From positions 62,001 to 126,000 of the forward strand of contig JADJJI010000008.1 in assembly GCA_016706565.1 (NCBI GenBank): a DNA stretch of 64,000 nt, given 5' to 3'. Positions 62,442 through 64,000 of the stretch are shown piece by piece. Position 1 is the stretch's first letter, and each line of letters starts with the position of its first letter. The notes under the pieces were generated by a model. It saw only the letters and a list, made by a program, of their open reading frames with translations. It was not told the origin of the DNA and did no database searches. This DNA comes from Piscinibacter sp. GTDB lineage: Bacteria; Pseudomonadota; Gammaproteobacteria; Burkholderiales; Burkholderiaceae_C. A program made the position numbers and the translations under genes.

Positions 62442-63788
62442 TCCACAACGCAACCTTTCGGCTGATTGGGGAGGATCGTCGCACGAAGGCGCATGCGCCA
62501 GGCATCTATCGTGTCGTCGCGGACCTGCCGTCAATCGAGAAGACCGTCGCTGTGCTCATTCATACCGATGGCGAAAGGCGCCGACGGCACGGCGGAAGAC
62601 CCAAGAGACTCCCGACGAGTCCTACGAGCAAGAAGCCTCCGCTGCCGCTCGTCGGTGATTTGATATGGATGGATCGTGAGGAGCTGTTGTGGTTCAGCAA
62701 AGAACGACTGCTGCTGCCAATCGACATTGAACGCGATGCATCGCTCATGCTGACTCCACTTCAAGGGACGAGCAAGAGCGAGTACGAAAAGCGTTTGGAG
62801 GCCATGGCGTGTTTCCTCGATATCAATCGGTTGACCGAGGAGATCGTGGTGCATCGCGGTCTGGGCGGCCTGGTCCGCGAGGCCATGGCAAGAGCCCAAG
62901 TAAGTAGGCCTTACGTCTATAGACAGTGGTCAACACTTTGCCGACTGGGCATTCACGAGAACAGCCTTCGGCCGCGGCACGATCGAAGCGGGGCGCCGGG
63001 AGTCGCCAGACCCTGCGGGCCAGGACTGCGAAAGAAGGCAGGCCGCAAGACCCTGACGCAACGACTGGCACTGGCATTCGGACACGCGCTGGATCCCGAG
63101 CAGCCGGGCATGAGCTCGGAGTGGGCAGCGGCCATCCGCGCTGCAGACAAGCGAATCCCGGAGCCCAAGCCTTCTTGGAAGAGACGTTGCGACGCGATTG
63201 TCTCGAGTGCATTCGTCGGGAGGGCTCGCGACGTAGATGGAAAGATCGAACTGATCAAGCCGGCCCAGGGAAGCTACCCAAACGACCAGCAGATCAAGCG
63301 GGTACTGACGGTCGACAAGACGAGGCTCGAGCGACTCCTCGAACGCACTACCAAAAAGCACTTCGAGCGCGAGCTGCGAGGGCTAGTCGGGCGAAACTGG
63401 CAGGGAGCGTCCGGGCCATGTCACACGTGGGCCATCGATTCAACTATTGGTGACGTCTACCTGCGCTCGTCGATAGATCGCTCCTGGATTATCGGCAGAC
63501 CCGTCGTTTACGTGGTCGTGGACATTTGGTCCACCGCGGTTGTCGGTTTCTACGTGTGTCTCACTGGACCAAGTTGGAAGACCGCAGCAGTGGCGCTGTT
63601 CAATGCCGTTGCGGATCCGGCGCTCCTCGGAGCGCTCTGGGGATATCAACCCATCGAGACTCTGCACCCGCGACCAACGCTATGTCATACCTTGATAAGT
63701 GATCGAGGAGAGATCCTTTCCCAGGCCCATCGTCAAGCCTCGATGAAGCTCTTCCCGGTGACGAGCTATACCCCGCCGTATCGAGGAG
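62432..63788 (+). pseudogene. tnsB: TnsB-like DDE transposase, interrupted by IS3
   Basis: About 452 residues before the break. The N-terminal part is typical of Mu/TnsB transposases. Then the rve core: GPCHTWAIDSTIGDVYLRSSIDRSWIIGRPVVYVVVDIWSTAVVGF (first Asp), CHTLISDRGEILSQAH (second Asp). The frame enters the IS3 sequence at 63789, before the catalytic Glu and the C-terminal Mu-type domain. Any product would be inactive. TnsC and targeting genes, if present, lie beyond the window. Confidence 0.82.
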
Positions 63789-64000
63789 TGATCTTGCCCC
63801 CGGAAACCGTCTCCCATGCTGAGTGATGCAATGTCAGCAAGGAGAACGGAAATGACGAAGCCGAAGGCGGCGCCGAGGGCGCGCTACACGATGGAGTTCA
63901 AGCAGGAGGCGGTGCGCCTGGTCGAAGGAGGCCAGAGCATTGCGGCGGTGGGCAGGACGCTGGGCGTGGTCGATCAGACCTTGTTCAACTGGGTCAAGGC
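63789..64000 (+). mobile_element. IS3-family insertion sequence, second copy (cut by window end)
   Basis: Base-for-base the same as the left end of the copy at 49184, starting TGATCTTGCCCCCGGAAACC and continuing into orfA to the window edge, with no difference seen by eye. The target triplet should be GAG (63786-63788). Confidence 0.93.
63852..64000 (+). CDS. IS3-family transposase OrfA (partial, runs off window)
   Basis: Starts MTKPKAAPRARYTMEFKQEA with the same AAGGAG site as the first copy. Only the HTH part, up to NWVKA, lies within the window. Confidence 0.93.
   Translation, partial: MTKPKAAPRARYTMEFKQEAVRLVEGGQSIAAVGRTLGVVDQTLFNWVK

Overview
The window reads as a chromosome segment of a high-GC Burkholderiales-type betaproteobacterium. 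The inference rests on the DUF2239/GIY-YIG/MarR trio, the Gram-negative 'porin_4' type porins, a complete arsR-arsI-arsC-arsC-acr3-arsH-arsA cluster, and the many tandem universal-stress proteins. The genus cannot be fixed from sequence reading alone. Base composition falls visibly from very GC-rich (about 1-27 kb) to more moderate GC in the accessory half (about 28-64 kb).

Layout. (1) 1-2.2 kb: end of a GntR/FCD regulator, then DUF2239 divergent from a GIY-YIG/MarR pair. (2) 2.7-8.9 kb: arsenic operon covering As(V) reduction (two ArsC), As(III) export (Acr3 with a frameshift, plus an ArsA ATPase fused to a thioredoxin-like domain), organoarsenical handling (ArsI, ArsH) and a DUF302 protein. 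(3) 9-11.5 kb: small genes and a Bax-inhibitor-1 gene broken by a nonsense codon. (4) 11.7-28 kb: a stress and ion-homeostasis island with five tandem-UspA proteins, an HPF-like protein, a NhaR-like regulator, a P-type cation ATPase, CaCA, CPA2, DASS and Na/Pi transporters, a CBS protein and an RNase-J/CPSF-like MBL hydrolase. Many start/stop overlaps indicate translational coupling. (5) 28-31.6 kb: remnant of a defence-type island. The MBL gene is fused end-to-end with a truncated Avs-like NTPase, followed by a DUF5677-like protein and a PD-(D/E)XK-like protein. (6) 32.4-48.4 kb: a catabolic island, all on the minus strand. (7) 48.8-54.9 kb: an insertion-sequence graveyard. One AraC regulator is split by an IS3 and an IS256 element, and there is an IS1182-like scrap, a decapitated porin and an IS66 remnant. 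(8) 54.9-60.2 kb: hypothetical genes, a metallophosphoesterase, a Lon-like AAA+ ATPase and an orphan Xre/DUF2384 antitoxin. (9) 60.6-64 kb: a Tn7-like module (Xre, TnsA, TnsB) whose tnsB is interrupted by a second copy of the same IS3 element.

The most interesting part is the catabolic island. It holds the four enzymes of the maleamate pathway for 2,5-dihydroxypyridine (NicX ring-cleaving dioxygenase, NicD deformylase, NicF amidase, NicE isomerase). With them are an aconitase-family LeuC/LeuD pair, a CaiB-type CoA-transferase and an HMG-CoA-lyase-like enzyme. The last three are what is needed to take a methyl-maleate (citraconate) through (R)-citramalate and citramalyl-CoA to acetyl-CoA and pyruvate. 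My inference is a pathway for a methyl-substituted pyridine. Entry would be by a Rieske oxygenase that appears to be fed electrons by a NuoE/NuoF-like NADH module instead of the usual FNR-type reductase, with an NCS1 permease and a porin for uptake.

Several genes (acr3, leuC, the IS256 transposase) carry single-base indels, mostly in short G/C runs. Either there is real decay or the assembly has homopolymer errors.
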